DNA of 64,000 bases from CAVVXN01 sp963772585 (GCA_963772585.1 CAVYXV010000002.1:868001-932000), one strand, 5' to 3'; shown: positions 43,115 through 52,071, numbered from the stretch's first letter. The notes: a model not told the origin generated them from the sequence alone. Program-made: numbers and translations.

Positions 43115-44167
43115 CTATCCCTCGGCCGGATGCTCCCCAGCAGAGCCGACCTCCGTTTCGCCAGGCATGTCGTCGCGTTTCCCGTTTCCGTTTCCCCCGG
43201 TCCCCAGGGAGCAAGCGGAAACGGAGCCTTCGAGATCCGAGCGTCGGTAGCCTCCGTCGGCCTGCTCCGCGAGGCCCTCCGCAACGAGCTCGGCGAGCAC
43301 GTCGCAAAGGGTCGACGTCCGCATACGGGAGCGCTCCCGCAGGTCGCGCACGGTCCGCGCCTGTGCCGTGAGGGCATCGAGAACACGGCGTCGTGGGGGT
43401 GGGGCACGCCCTGCCTCGCCGGGAGCGGGGGGCGCCACGAGGGTCATCGACACGCCGCCGGCCCGTTCGCTGATGGCCACCGCCATCGGCGCCGGGCTCG
43501 GCGCCGCCCGGTGCTCCACCGTCAGCCACGACACCTCCCCGCGCCGCTGGAGGTAGAGGTTGGAGTCGCCCCAGGCGTGGAGTTCCGAGCTGCCGCGCAG
43601 GGCCTGTCCCGGTCGGGTGGCACCGCCCTTGCGGGCGTGGTGAACCAGCAACACCGCCACCGTGAACTCCCGCTCCAGTTGTCGCAAGTAGGCCAGCAGG
43701 GGCGCCACGTCGCCCGCCACGTTCTCGTCGATGGCGTGCAGTCGGATGAAAGGGTCCAGTACGAGGAGGCGGGGGCGCAGCTCCTGGATGGTCTCCCGAA
43801 GCGAAACCCGGTCCCGCTCCACGTCCAGACGCACGCGCGGTGCGGTGATCACGTGAATCGGAAGTTGCTCCAGACGCACGCCTGCTGTCCTCGCGATGGC
43901 CTCCAGGCGCTCGCGCACCACGTGCAGCGCGTCCTCGGCCGCAAAGAGGAGCACCGGTCCGGGGCGGCGAACCGCGAAGCGGCGCAGGAACGGAACACCC
44001 GCTGCCACCGAGAGCGCGGCGTCGAGCGCGGCCCAGCTCTTGCCCAGCTTCGGGCTCCCGCCCAGCACGCCCACCCCCCGCTCGGCCCACACCTCCTCGA
44101 TCAGCCAGCGCTGCTCCTCGGGGCAGGCCTCCAGCTCGCAGGCCAACCGCACGGGCAGCGCCGTCAC
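43115..44167 (-). CDS. RecA/RepA-like ATPase of the transposon
   Basis: This 350-residue ATPase has a RepA/DnaB-type RecA fold: Walker A GGSPKLGKSW (residues ~36-45), Walker B RLLVLDPFIRL, the VAVLLVHHARKG motif and ALRGSSELHAWGD. The C-terminal ~100 residues form a winged helix (RTVRDLRERSRMRTSTLCDVLAELVAEG) and a tail. RepA-like ATPases load or replace replication proteins in plasmids and are found in some mobile elements. The start overlaps the stop of the AAA gene by four bases (ATGA), so it belongs to the transposition operon. Confidence 0.8.
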   Translation of the reverse strand: MTALPVRLACELEACPEEQRWLIEEVWAERGVGVLGGSPKLGKSWAALDAALSVAAGVPFLRRFAVRRPGPVLLFAAEDALHVVRERLEAIARTAGVRLEQLPIHVITAPRVRLDVERDRVSLRETIQELRPRLLVLDPFIRLHAIDENVAGDVAPLLAYLRQLEREFTVAVLLVHHARKGGATRPGQALRGSSELHAWGDSNLYLQRRGEVSWLTVEHRAAPSPAPMAVAISERAGGVSMTLVAPPAPGEAGRAPPPRRRVLDALTAQARTVRDLRERSRMRTSTLCDVLAELVAEGLAEQADGGYRRSDLEGSVSACSLGTGGNGNGKRDDMPGETEVGSAGEHPAEG

Positions 44168-45006
44168 CTCCGCCTCCCGTTGCGGCGCGGCTGGGCGGCA
44201 TCCGCCCCGAACACCTCCAGGAACAGCTTCTCGTCCAGCTGCTTACGCTCCTTGTGCGCCGCCACCATGAGCAGGTCCTGCCCCATGCCGAGCAGCACAC
44301 GGGGGTTGCCCACCGCCCGCTCCACCAGCGTGGTCTTCAGGCCCGGCGTCACCAGCACCTTGGCCCCCGCGCTCTCGAGCCGGTGCTCGAGCAGCGCCAG
44401 CAGGTCCGCTGCCTCCAGGGGCCCCAGCTCGACGCGCACCCTGAGCCGGCTCCCCAGGGGCGCCAGTTCCTCCTGGCGCAGCTTCTCCTCCAGGCGCCGG
44501 TCCCCGGCGAGTACCACGCTCAAGATCACCCGGCTGTCCAGCCGCGTACTGGTCAGGATCCGAAGCTCCGTCAGCACCGCGGGGTTCATCTGCTGCGCCT
44601 CGTCCACGAGGAGCACGGGACGCAGCAGCGTGGAGTCGATATGGTCCGCCCAGCTCTCCCGCAACGCCTTGAAACCGCCCCAGCGGTTGCGCGGCGTGAG
44701 CTTCACCCCGAAGTGCTCCCCGAGCTCCCGATAGAAGCTCGACACGCTTCCCGAGGCGTGCTCCAGCGTCACCACGCGGGCATTGGCCGCCCGCGCCAGG
44801 TGCTGGGCCAGCATCCGGAGACTGGCGCTCTTGCCCGAGCCCGGCTCCCCGAGCACGGCGGCGAAGCCCCCCTCCTCCAGGAGCACGTGCTCCGTCCGCC
44901 AGCACAGAAGCTCCGCCAGCGCGTGGCGGTGCAGCGCCTCCACCGGCACGTCCTGCGAGAACGGGTCCCACTTGAGGCCGTAGAGCGTCTGGAGCATGCG
45001 CTTCAC
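44164..45006 (-). CDS. AAA ATPase of the transposon (TniB/ExeA-like)
   Basis: This 280-residue AAA protein has Walker A GEPGSGKSASL, Walker B VLLVDEAQQM and a C-terminal helical lid with RVRVELGPLEAADLLALLEHRL, as in TniB/TnsC and ExeA-type ATPases that select targets and activate DDE transposases. The N-terminal ~15 residues (LYGLKWDPFSQDVP) carry the YGLxxxPF motif common in this family. The GTG start at 45006 overlaps the transposase stop (GTGA); an ATG three codons later is an alternative. Confidence 0.88.
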   Translation of the reverse strand: MKRMLQTLYGLKWDPFSQDVPVEALHRHALAELLCWRTEHVLLEEGGFAAVLGEPGSGKSASLRMLAQHLARAANARVVTLEHASGSVSSFYRELGEHFGVKLTPRNRWGGFKALRESWADHIDSTLLRPVLLVDEAQQMNPAVLTELRILTSTRLDSRVILSVVLAGDRRLEEKLRQEELAPLGSRLRVRVELGPLEAADLLALLEHRLESAGAKVLVTPGLKTTLVERAVGNPRVLLGMGQDLLMVAAHKERKQLDEKLFLEVFGADAAQPRRNGRRR

Positions 45007-46478
45007 GACGCCCTCCCTTCCTCGTCCTTCTCCTCGTCCAGCGGGAGGTAGGCCGCAGGCAGGCCCGAAGACCGGTAGGCTTCGAGGCACTCGATGAGCA
45101 GCGGCGCCATGCCCGAGGCCGGCGGTCGAAGCGGCGTCCCCGGCTCGGAACGTGCCGGGCCCTCGCGCCGCCGACGCAGGCCCTCGGCGTTCTTCGCCTT
45201 GTCCTGCGCAAGCAGGCGGCACAACACCTCGCCCGTGCGCCCGTCCACCAGGTCCACGTACGTGAGATCCCACGTCGCGTAGCGAACATGGACCCGGTCC
45301 AGGTGCCCGTAGCGCGAGGGCACCTCGAAGCGCTGCCCCTCCAGGGAGATCGTTCCGTCCCCGTGACGCTGCCGCCGAACCACCGTGCGCCGAAACGCAG
45401 CGCGCACCAACTCCACATCCGGCGCCTCCCGCACCACGCTCGGCCCCCCGCGCCAGCGCTCCACCGGCGTCTCCTTCGTCTCGCTGTGCACCTCCCGGTT
45501 GTAGTCCAGCTCCACCCACGCCTGCGTGGCCTCGTTGAGCACCTCGAGCGTGAGAGGCTCCACCCCCTCGAGCATCGCCAACAGCCGCCCCTCCACGTGG
45601 CCCCAGAAGCTCTCCTGCTTCGCATTCTGGTAGGGCGAGTACGGAAGCGTCGGCTGGTGCATCACGCCAAGACGCGACAGCCCTTCGGTCACCTCCGCCG
45701 CCAACTCTGCCCTGCCCCGGTCCGACATGAGGGCCCGCGGCAGCCCCCGCTTGAGGAAGGCCTGCTCCAGCCCATGCACCAGGGTCCGGGCGCTCTCCCT
45801 CCCGTACCACTGAAGATGGCACGCCAGGCGCGAGCGGTCGTCCAGGCAGCCGAAGAGCACCGGACGCTCGAGCGTCCCCTTCGGCGTGAGCACCGCCCGG
45901 CGTCCCTCGTGGAAGTCCACGTGGTAGAGGCCGCCCACGTGCGTCACCTCGTAGCTCCTCACCTCACGGCGCTCGAAGCGCCGCGCGGCCTCCTCCGCCC
46001 CGGCCGTCCGCGGCGTGCGCCGGCCCCGCGCCCTACGCAGCCCCTGCGCGTTCATGTAACGGCACACCATCGAGTACGAGGGCAGCGCGCCCAGCGAGGG
46101 CGTCTTGCGAACCCGCGCCCCGAGGTTGTCGTAGTGGAGCTTCATCGTCCACCGCCGATGCTCCTCCCACTGCGAACGCAGCACCTCACGCAGGCTCTCG
46201 GGGAGGCTGGGAAAGGTCCCCGCGTCCGAGCGCACCTTCTGCCGCAAGGCACGGACGGGGTCCGCGTCCCTCCGCGCCCGGTAGTACCAGCCCTCGATCG
46301 TCGAGAAGCCGAACCTCATGGGCGCGCTCGTCGTGGGATGGACCCACGTCCGCTCGGCCAGCAACCGCAGCGCTTCGCGCAACTCCCCTCGCGGCGGCGG
46401 CGACGCCAACAGGCTGCCCACCACGGAGAAACGAAAGCGCGCCCAGCGGTCGTGAGGGTTCGTGTCGTTCGGGTTCAT
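45003..46478 (-). CDS. DDE transposase (integrase core, Mu/TniA-like)
   Basis: This 491-residue transposase has N-terminal HTH regions (LLAERTWVHPTTSAPMRFGFS, then SMVCRYMNAQGL), an RNase H-like catalytic core with the triad Asp in YHVDFHEG, Asp in MSDRGRAEL and Glu in QNAKQESFWGHVE, and a C-terminal beta barrel (FEVPSRYGHLDRVHVRYA). This is the form of ATP-dependent transposases that work with a TniB/TnsC-type partner, which is the next gene. ATG at 46478 follows AAGGAG at good spacing. Confidence 0.9.
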   Translation of the reverse strand: MNPNDTNPHDRWARFRFSVVGSLLASPPPRGELREALRLLAERTWVHPTTSAPMRFGFSTIEGWYYRARRDADPVRALRQKVRSDAGTFPSLPESLREVLRSQWEEHRRWTMKLHYDNLGARVRKTPSLGALPSYSMVCRYMNAQGLRRARGRRTPRTAGAEEAARRFERREVRSYEVTHVGGLYHVDFHEGRRAVLTPKGTLERPVLFGCLDDRSRLACHLQWYGRESARTLVHGLEQAFLKRGLPRALMSDRGRAELAAEVTEGLSRLGVMHQPTLPYSPYQNAKQESFWGHVEGRLLAMLEGVEPLTLEVLNEATQAWVELDYNREVHSETKETPVERWRGGPSVVREAPDVELVRAAFRRTVVRRQRHGDGTISLEGQRFEVPSRYGHLDRVHVRYATWDLTYVDLVDGRTGEVLCRLLAQDKAKNAEGLRRRREGPARSEPGTPLRPPASGMAPLLIECLEAYRSSGLPAAYLPLDEEKDEEGRAS

Positions 46479-46544
46479 GGTCTCGCTCCTTTCGTCGAAC
46501 GAGACCCACTCTCCTCCCTCGAGAAACCAGACTCTGCGTGCCCG

Positions 46545-47141
46545 CTACCGCCGAGGCGGCTCCATGGCCGTGCGCGGCAACGACGTCGTCAGCGGAGACA
46601 GGAACCGGAGCACGCGGGCCAACGGCGGTTCCTCGCCGAAGGCCCCCACGAATCGCTCCACCAGGCTCTCCGGCAGCCGCGCCACCGCCACTGGACGCGC
46701 CAAGCGCCCCCGCGCCCCGACCCAGAATGCCGTCTCCGGAAACACCTCCCGCCACCAGCGCCGCCACCGCGCCAGCGTCCGACGGGGAATCGGGCCCTCC
46801 AGAAGCCCCTCCAGAGCGCGGAGCCGCCATGGCGTGGCCCCGTTCGCCAGGACCGAAGCCACGACCACCACGCTTCCCAGGTACCAGCGCCGCCCCAGAA
46901 ACCGGACGCTGGGCGGCGTCGCCCGCTTCCGACACCCCTCCCGGCCACAGCAGAAACTCAGCCTCAGGCCGTATTCCTCGGGCACGCAGGCCGGGGCGCC
47001 CCGAGGCGAGCGCGGGTAGTTCGCCCGGTGCCGCCGGCCCCCGCAAGCGCAACCCGCACGCCGAATCTCCTCGGCCAGGTCCTCGTCGATCCGAAGAAGC
47101 AGTGCGTAAAACGAGGCCTGCCCGATGACTCGGTGCAACAT
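46545..47141 (-). CDS. Zinc-ribbon protein of the transposon
   Basis: This 198-residue protein has two Cys clusters (GCACGGRRHR and CCGREGCRKRATPP) likely to bind zinc, followed by a hydrophobic/helical domain and an RRTLARWRRWWREVFPET helix. Proteins of this type sit next to DDE/AAA transposon genes in Planctomycetes and delta-proteobacteria; they are not TniQ by the motifs I can see, but could play the same target-binding role. It is in the same direction as, and 66 bases upstream of, the transposase. Confidence 0.6.
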   Translation of the reverse strand: MLHRVIGQASFYALLLRIDEDLAEEIRRAGCACGGRRHRANYPRSPRGAPACVPEEYGLRLSFCCGREGCRKRATPPSVRFLGRRWYLGSVVVVASVLANGATPWRLRALEGLLEGPIPRRTLARWRRWWREVFPETAFWVGARGRLARPVAVARLPESLVERFVGAFGEEPPLARVLRFLSPLTTSLPRTAMEPPRR

Positions 47142-47199
47142 GACGGCGTCCTCTGCGTTTGTGTCGTAACGACCAGAAGACGCGGCCCCTCCCCGGACC

Positions 47200-47481
47200 T
47201 CAAGTTCGGAGAGGGGCCATCTTTCGTTTCCCTCGACGAGGACGCTCCTCAGCGCCTCGATTCCCCTGCTTCAGGACGCGCGGGCTGACCGGCACGCTCG
47301 GTGTCTCTCCGAACTCCGCCAACCACCGATTCAGGGTCACGGACGCGATCCCCTCGCGGCGGCAAAAGGCCGCCTTCGTCAGATCGGACGACCGCCAGCG
47401 TCCCAGCACCTCGCCCACCGCGTGGGCACGGGCCGCTCCGCGAAGCCTCGGGAACTCCTGTACGCTACGCGTTCTCGCCAT
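47200..47481 (-). CDS. Small HTH protein (IS66 TnpA-like) at the transposon edge
   Basis: This 93-residue protein has a transposase-type helix-turn-helix: VLGRWRSSDLTKAAFCRREGIASVTLNRWLAEFG. It resembles the TnpA/OrfA accessory proteins of IS66 and related elements. It precedes the zinc-ribbon gene by 58 bases on the same strand and may regulate or bind ends of the element. I start at ATG 47481 (MARTRSVQEF), which fits the family start; upstream in-frame codons lack it. Confidence 0.68.
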   Translation of the reverse strand: MARTRSVQEFPRLRGAARAHAVGEVLGRWRSSDLTKAAFCRREGIASVTLNRWLAEFGETPSVPVSPRVLKQGNRGAEERPRRGKRKMAPLRT

Positions 47482-47806
47482 GGACACCTCCAGGTCGAGA
47501 GGCTCCCACGAGATCGCCAACGGGGGAACATGCCATCACCGGACGCGTACACCCAATCGTACTGCCACGTCTCTTGGGACCCCGCCCCGTGTCAGAGCCC
47601 CCGCGCGTAGTGTGCGAACGCTATCGGCGCCGGATGCGGAGTTGCCTGTGCGCGGAGCTCATCCTTCTTCCGGCCGCGCTTGGCCTCGTCATCGGACCCG
47701 AGTCGCCCCGCCCATTTCATCAAGGCGCCGCATGTGCGCAATCTGCGGATCGCACCCTCAGGCCGCCAGCGACAGAGTCAAGGGGATAGGCGCGGAAACA
47801 GCGCCC
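47482..47806. other. Intergenic region right of the transposon
   Basis: These 325 bases should contain the right end of the transposon and its promoter. I found no long terminal inverted repeat matching the region near 42.98-43.1 kb. CAGAGCCCCC at 47593-47602 is the inverse of GGGGGCTCTG at 42989-42998, but it is short and low-complexity. Confidence 0.35.
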
Positions 47807-48751
47807 CTACTGGTGCGCCTCCGCGCGTTTCGCCCGTTCCCGCTGCTCGATCGCCTCCCGTATGCGCTTAACCGCCTCTTCTTCGATAGGCCGTACGTTG
47901 CTCGGAAATCTACGAGCAGCCTCGTTGAGCAGCGGGATAGCCGGCTCGGCTGCGGCGCCGATTGCCCCCAAGCTCGCCGCCGCTGTCTGCCGCACGGCGC
48001 TCCGGCTATCGCTCAGGTCCTCCATTAGCGCGGGAACGGCGCCAGCGCTGCGCGGCCCAAGTTTCCCTAGCGCCTCCGACGCATTGAGGTGCAGGGCCGC
48101 GTCCCCCTGGTGCATTGCACCCACGAGTGCGTCCACGACCTCATCTCCGCCGGCCGCCATCCGCCCGAGGGCGATCGCCGCCCACCGCCGAACGCGAAGA
48201 TCACTGTCTGTGGTCAGCGCCCGCAACAGAGCCCTCGCACTTTCCTGGTCGCCGTCCGAAGCTATGCTTCCAATGGCATATGCTGCGCTGCAGCGTATTG
48301 CAGCGTCCTCCGCGCCTAGGAGGCTGTCAAGGGCTGGTAGAGCCGGTCTCGCCTGCGCGCCGACTCCGGCCAGCACTCGAACCAGCCCCGGCGATGCGCT
48401 GGTCCCCAATCGCCGAAGCAAAGCTGGTACGACCGAAGCTCCTAGCGCCTTGCAGACGCGTGTCACCTCGGTTCTGACTGCTGGGTCATCGGAGTCCGTC
48501 AGTTCTACAAGCACCCCGAGTGCCGCAACCCCGCCGTCCACCAAGCGCTGGCGAAGCTCCTGTCTTTCAACTCCATCACTACTGCTCAGCAACCGCGCCC
48601 ACTCCTGTGCGGACTTGTCCGCAAAGCGCGCAGTTCCAGCAGTGCGATCATCACCCCCACATGACGCGCCTAGGACCAGCATGAGGACGACGACGCAACA
48701 GAGCCGAGGTCCGAACGCGCGAGGATAACGCTTCTTGTCTGCACGTTTCAC
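47807..48751 (-). CDS. HEAT-repeat lipoprotein
   Basis: This 314-residue protein has a signal peptide with lipobox LGASC (Cys ~30) and then six to seven HEAT/PBS-lyase-like repeats of ~35 residues (AIRCSAAYAIGSIASDG; RVRRWAAIALGRMAAGG; LHLNASEALGKLGPRSA; AVRQTAAASLGAIGAAA). It should be a periplasmic or outer-membrane scaffold for other proteins. I start at GTG 48751, which puts the signal peptide at the N-terminus; the frame continues to 48946 with atypical sequence. It begins the accessory region right of the transposon. Confidence 0.7.
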   Translation of the reverse strand: MKRADKKRYPRAFGPRLCCVVVLMLVLGASCGGDDRTAGTARFADKSAQEWARLLSSSDGVERQELRQRLVDGGVAALGVLVELTDSDDPAVRTEVTRVCKALGASVVPALLRRLGTSASPGLVRVLAGVGAQARPALPALDSLLGAEDAAIRCSAAYAIGSIASDGDQESARALLRALTTDSDLRVRRWAAIALGRMAAGGDEVVDALVGAMHQGDAALHLNASEALGKLGPRSAGAVPALMEDLSDSRSAVRQTAAASLGAIGAAAEPAIPLLNEAARRFPSNVRPIEEEAVKRIREAIEQRERAKRAEAHQ

Positions 48752-48972
48752 ACGAAGAGAAGAAGGCAGAAGGCCCGCCAGCGAGCTTCCCTGCTGCAGA
48801 GTCGCGTTTGGTGAATACCCGCCTCGGAAAATGGTCCCGCGTTGCAGCACCGCCCGAAAGAGCGGTCTGCAACAACCGCGCCCGAGTAGACCCTTCATCA
48901 GAGGCACCCTCCTGCGTTCCCTGTCCGCCTCGCCTGTGCTGGCCATGGCGGACGGCGTGGAGTCGATGGCGC

Positions 48973-49464
48973 TCAGCGTGTAAGCGTAACTTCCAGAGGT
49001 GGCCCTGCGAAGCCGCTGTCAGTGGACCCAGTTTGATTGGATGGATGTGGCGCGGGGGCATCGGTAGATTCCCCTGCCTCGTCGCCTGTATGTGCCACGT
49101 ACGACAGTGTAAGGGTGTCGCCATCGACACTCGGACTCATCACGAGATCTTGGGTTCCAGCTTGTCCAAAGACCATGTGGTCCTCGCCATCGATTGTGTA
49201 TGGAACGACGAACGAGTTGGTCTCCGCGCCCTCGAACAACACCGTGACGGTCATCTCCTGTGCTTGGGTGTCGAAGGCATATGTCATTGTCGTTCCGGTC
49301 GGGAGTGCCCGAGACGTATCAGTGCCATCCTTGAACGATACGAGCGTCCAGGTACCACTGACGTCAGGCACGTCGGCGATCGATCTTCGCCCCACGAACC
49401 ACACACCTAGCGTGGCAATCACGGCGAGTACGATACCAGCTAGGATAGCCCTTCCTGTTTTCAC
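48973..49464 (-). CDS. Membrane-anchored lipocalin-like hypothetical protein
   Basis: This 163-residue protein has one N-terminal membrane helix (residues ~6-23) and an outer beta-rich domain that starts VSGTWTLVSFKDGTD, the opening seen in lipocalin-like and META-type domains, followed by strands such as MTYAFDTQAQEMTVTVLF and YTIDGEDHMVFG. The C-terminus is low-complexity. GTG start with GGAGAT upstream. It lies in a run of lineage-restricted extracellular genes. Confidence 0.5.
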   Translation of the reverse strand: MKTGRAILAGIVLAVIATLGVWFVGRRSIADVPDVSGTWTLVSFKDGTDTSRALPTGTTMTYAFDTQAQEMTVTVLFEGAETNSFVVPYTIDGEDHMVFGQAGTQDLVMSPSVDGDTLTLSYVAHTGDEAGESTDAPAPHPSNQTGSTDSGFAGPPLEVTLTR

Positions 49465-49508
49465 GTCAGATATCTCCGTCTCTCGTAGACTTGTAGCGCA
49501 GTTCCATC

Positions 49509-50018
49509 CTATGGGACCTGACTGAAGTGAAAGTGAACCATCGCGCAGGTGCCTGGACAGCCACTGCAGACGACTCTCGCGGAGACCTTGCCGGAAGCGC
49601 CCATCTGCGCCCCACTGAGAAGGCCTGTCCCAGTGCCTCCGGCCGAGCAGAAGGCGCCTACTGTGATGGAGTCAATTGTCTCGTTCCCGTTGCAGTCAGT
49701 GACACCTGACTGCGATCCTCCGCAGCACGGAGTTCCGAATCGGAAACCCACATTACACGTTCCACCATTGCCCAAGGCGTTCACGCCATACCAGTACTCG
49801 GGGATGTCCCAACTCTCGCCATCCGCAGGGGTGTATGGGTGTGCGTCCGTAACGAAACCGAACCACGTGTGGTGCCAGGTCACAAGTTCAGGTGTGATGA
49901 TTCCCGTTTGGTTGTAGCAGTCGCAGGGGCCAGGGTTCGACGGGGTGGGATTGTCGCCGAGAGCGCGGCCCCCCAGCGTCAGCACGAAGAAGGCGGCACA
50001 GAGTAGCAGGCGACGCAT
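49509..50018 (-). CDS. Cys-rich secreted hypothetical protein downstream of sigma-like gene 1
   Basis: This 169-residue protein has a signal peptide (residues 1-21, ending ALG) and about eleven Cys, including CDCYN, CCGGSQSGVTDCNGN and CSGCPGTCA, so disulfides are likely outside the cell. Its GGAGG site lies in the end of the sigma-like gene and its ATG is four bases after that gene's stop, so the two are coupled. No family recognised. Confidence 0.6.
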   Translation of the reverse strand: MRRLLLCAAFFVLTLGGRALGDNPTPSNPGPCDCYNQTGIITPELVTWHHTWFGFVTDAHPYTPADGESWDIPEYWYGVNALGNGGTCNVGFRFGTPCCGGSQSGVTDCNGNETIDSITVGAFCSAGGTGTGLLSGAQMGASGKVSARVVCSGCPGTCAMVHFHFSQVP

Positions 50019-50021
50019 GTG

Positions 50022-50777
50022 TTAGCCTCCAATGCGCGATGACGCCCAATGAGGGGCAGAGGAGAACGCCCCCTCTATCCCATTAGTGATCTTCTGGGGG
50101 GGGGGGGTAGTGGCCCATAGGTTTTTCTTTGGCTCCCAGCCCGCAGGCCACAACGTGCGGGCACTCTGCCCGCGTTCCAGGGCCCGGAGCATTGCCTTGG
50201 TGAGGCGAATCAAGCGGCGGCACTCCTCCCCGCCGACTGCACGCCACGCCCTGAGGAAGGGACAGATCTCATGCGGCTGGAAACCCGCCGTGAGGCGGAG
50301 GGCGATCTCCCGGCACGGCGGCGGTAGCGAGGCGCCATGGATACGGATCCGTGCAAGCGTTTCACGAGCTGCCGCCACTGAAGTCGCATCCGGGCTCCCC
50401 GGATCGACCTGTACGTCGAGCGCACCCGGGTCCAGCGAACGTAGCAGCATCATCCTAGCCAAGCCTCTGGCGTGCTCGCGCCAGACATTCCTTGCGATCG
50501 AGACGAGCAGTGTGAGGAGCTTGATCGTTGGCGTCGCGCGAAGGACAGCGGAGCGGCTTCCGCGCCCCGCGGCCCGCTCCATGATCTCCGAGATCATCCT
50601 CTCACGCTCGTGCTCGTCACGGATGGGAACCTGTGCCGCGCGCAAGGCTGCGACGGATGCGTCGCGCAGGCACGGAAGTGCCACCAGCGGCGGGCGGTGG
50701 AAGCAGTTCGTTGTCAACGCGATCCGGCAGTCGTGGTAGCCGGGGCACACCCCCCAGTTTCCCCCGTTAGCGACCAT
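50022..50777 (-). CDS. Sigma-70-like protein ending in a poly-C tract, paralog 1
   Basis: This 251-residue protein has a region-2-like helix (IKLLTLLVSIARNVWREHARGL) and a region-4-like end (LPPPCREIALRLTAGF, then RAWRAVGGEECRRLIRLTKAM). Its C-terminal LWPAGWEPKKNLW...TPPP matches the second paralog's TWPGRYDPARNRW...TPPPP, although the rest is diverged. A run of 12 C on the coding strand (50096-50107) encodes the Pro stretch. The ATG at 50777 follows AGGGGG; an upstream frame is not supported. The DNA-binding promoter target is unknown; it sits directly before a secreted-protein gene. Confidence 0.6.
   Translation of the reverse strand: MVANGGNWGVCPGYHDCRIALTTNCFHRPPLVALPCLRDASVAALRAAQVPIRDEHERERMISEIMERAAGRGSRSAVLRATPTIKLLTLLVSIARNVWREHARGLARMMLLRSLDPGALDVQVDPGSPDATSVAAARETLARIRIHGASLPPPCREIALRLTAGFQPHEICPFLRAWRAVGGEECRRLIRLTKAMLRALERGQSARTLWPAGWEPKKNLWATTPPPQKITNGIEGAFSSAPHWASSRIGG
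50096..50107. repeat. Homopolymer G12 (C12 on the coding strand)
   Basis: Twelve G in a row near the 3' end of the sigma-like gene. A matching G15 tract is in the second paralog at 54513-54527. Such runs change length by slippage, which would change the protein end. Confidence 0.9.
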
Positions 50778-51218
50778 CACGTCCCCCTGGCGACCGACGC
50801 GGGGGCACCTGCGCCGTGCAGCGGAGGAACACGGCCAACCGGCGGGCACGCTGATTCACAGACCGCCGGTCGGCCCCAGACTCCAGTGCCGACTTGACGG
50901 AGGAACCGTGGGTCCCGGGATCGACGACCTGTCGCCGGGAACGCTCAGGAGCAGGAACGGCACCCGGACCACGGCGGAACGCGCCGGCCCATTCCGGAGG
51001 CGATCCGCGCAGGTAGCTCCCGGCAAATCCGAGGTGTGGGTCGTGCCGCGTGGTGCCCGATTCAGCCACGGTCTCTTTTCCCCCTCCCTCCGCTGTTGCG
51101 TCGCATGCCCCCCGCGACCGTCTCGATTCTCTTTTCACACGTTTCAGTGTACGCCAACCGGTCGGCGTAGAGCCAGGGAGCGCAGTGTCCGGCGGGGCCC
51201 GGAGGGAGGGGGGACCCG
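50778..51218. other. Region upstream of sigma-like gene 1 without supported gene
   Basis: Between the sigma-like gene and the first long direct repeat I see no frame with coding character. A minus-strand frame (50767-51138) starts with basic residues but has no motif or family feature, and overlaps the repeat-free region. It may contain the promoter of the sigma-like gene. Confidence 0.35.
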
Positions 51219-51527
51219 CCGCAGAGAGCCACTATGGGGGGAACTTTGGGGGACTGGTGCCACTTCCTCGCCGCTCCTCGCCCTTCCTCGCCCTTCGGGG
51301 GTATCTCGCGGAGGGGACTGGGAATCCCCGGGCTCAAACGGGGTCGGCCACGGAGGGCGGAAAATGCGCGTATGCGGGCGAATTCAGGCGTTTGGAGCGG
51401 TGGGCCCGCCAGGACTCGAACCTGGAACCAAGGGATTATGAGTCCCCTGTCTTTGGGGGTCGGACCCGCATGAAATGGCCCTCCGCGGCCGACGCCCAAG
51501 GGCACTATGGGATGGAGTCATCAATTG
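51219..51527. repeat. Long direct repeat A with tRNA 3' half
   Basis: This ~309-bp block is nearly identical to 57183-57490 (a handful of substitutions and one or two single-base indels, e.g. near 51470-51500). The copies are ~6 kb apart in the same orientation. The block contains the 3' half of a tRNA on the minus strand (51401-51447) plus unrelated flanks on both sides, so the duplication is larger than a simple att core. Confidence 0.9.
51401..51447 (-). pseudogene. 3' half of a tRNA with CAT anticodon (Met/Ile2 type)
   Basis: Read on the minus strand: anticodon stem GGGGA/TCCCT with loop CTCATAA, variable loop, T arm CCAGG/CCTGG with TTCGAGT, and acceptor 3' strand CGGGCCC with discriminator A. 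The 5' acceptor and D arm are missing; the sequence in front (GCGGGTCCGACCCCC) cannot pair with CGGGCCC. It is therefore an attachment-site-like fragment and not a working tRNA. Confidence 0.8.
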
Positions 51528-51894
51528 CCGCCGCCCGGCAACCGTACGGAGACTCCACCGGTCTTTCGCACGGTCCCGCGCACATCAACGGTTCCGGCAG
51601 CGTGCGGCCCAGTCCAGACCGTGGGCGCGCGCCCAGGGTGACGTCGAAGCCGTCCCGTGCGACCGGACCCTCGTGGCGACCGACCTCGACCAGGACGGAC
51701 CCGCGCTGCGTGGGCGGCCCAACACCGAGCTCCTCATTCCATCGCCGGAGGGTCGCTCGCGAAACCCCTTCCGCACGGCAGAAGGCTACCTGGCTCGCGC
51801 CCGACTCGCGCCAGCGCGACACGACGTCCGAGATCGCCGCGCGCCGTTCCTCGCCCCGAAGCCGCTTGATCCGCTGACCCAGCGCGTTCGGCAT
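51505..51894 (-). pseudogene. IS66-type accessory HTH protein (TnpA-like), C-terminus likely truncated
   Basis: The frame encodes 129 residues with a helix-turn-helix of the IS66 TnpA kind: QRIKRLRGEERRAAISDVVSRW and SQVAFCRAEGVSRATLRRW. The start at 51894 has a strong GGAGGTGA. The last residues (DDSIP) lie in the long direct repeat A, and no tnpB or transposase gene of IS66 follows, so this is a remnant of an element cut by the duplication. Its HTH resembles the one at 47200-47481. Confidence 0.6.
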
Positions 51895-52071
51895 GCTCAC
51901 CTCCGCGGGGAGCATCGCCTCGCCGGGCCAATCCGGGAACATGGGGATCACGGGACGCATACGTGTATGATCCCTCGGCGCGGGCATTGCTGTTTCCCTC
52001 CGAAGTGCCGTTCAATACACTTCTGTCGGCAAACGGCGTGCCCGCGCCTTCCCGTTCACGGGTTATCCGGG

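Noticed and set aside
45003..47141. Reading the zinc-ribbon protein as TniQ or the set as a complete Tn7-type element
   Set aside because: Cys motifs and layout do not match TniQ, and no TnsA- or TnsE-like gene is present; only the DDE and AAA assignments are firm.
42989..47602. GGGGGCTCTG / CAGAGCCCCC as terminal inverted repeats of the transposon
   Set aside because: The match is only 10 bases, low-complexity, and does not extend; the left copy is also part of a terminator-like hairpin.
50767..51138. Minus-strand frame of 123 codons upstream of sigma-like gene 1
   Set aside because: No motif, no convincing ribosome-binding site, and its composition matches non-coding frames nearby.
51401..51447. 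A complete tRNA-Met/Ile gene at this position (and at 57364-57410)
   Set aside because: The 5' acceptor and D arm are missing, and upstream sequence cannot pair with the 3' acceptor strand.
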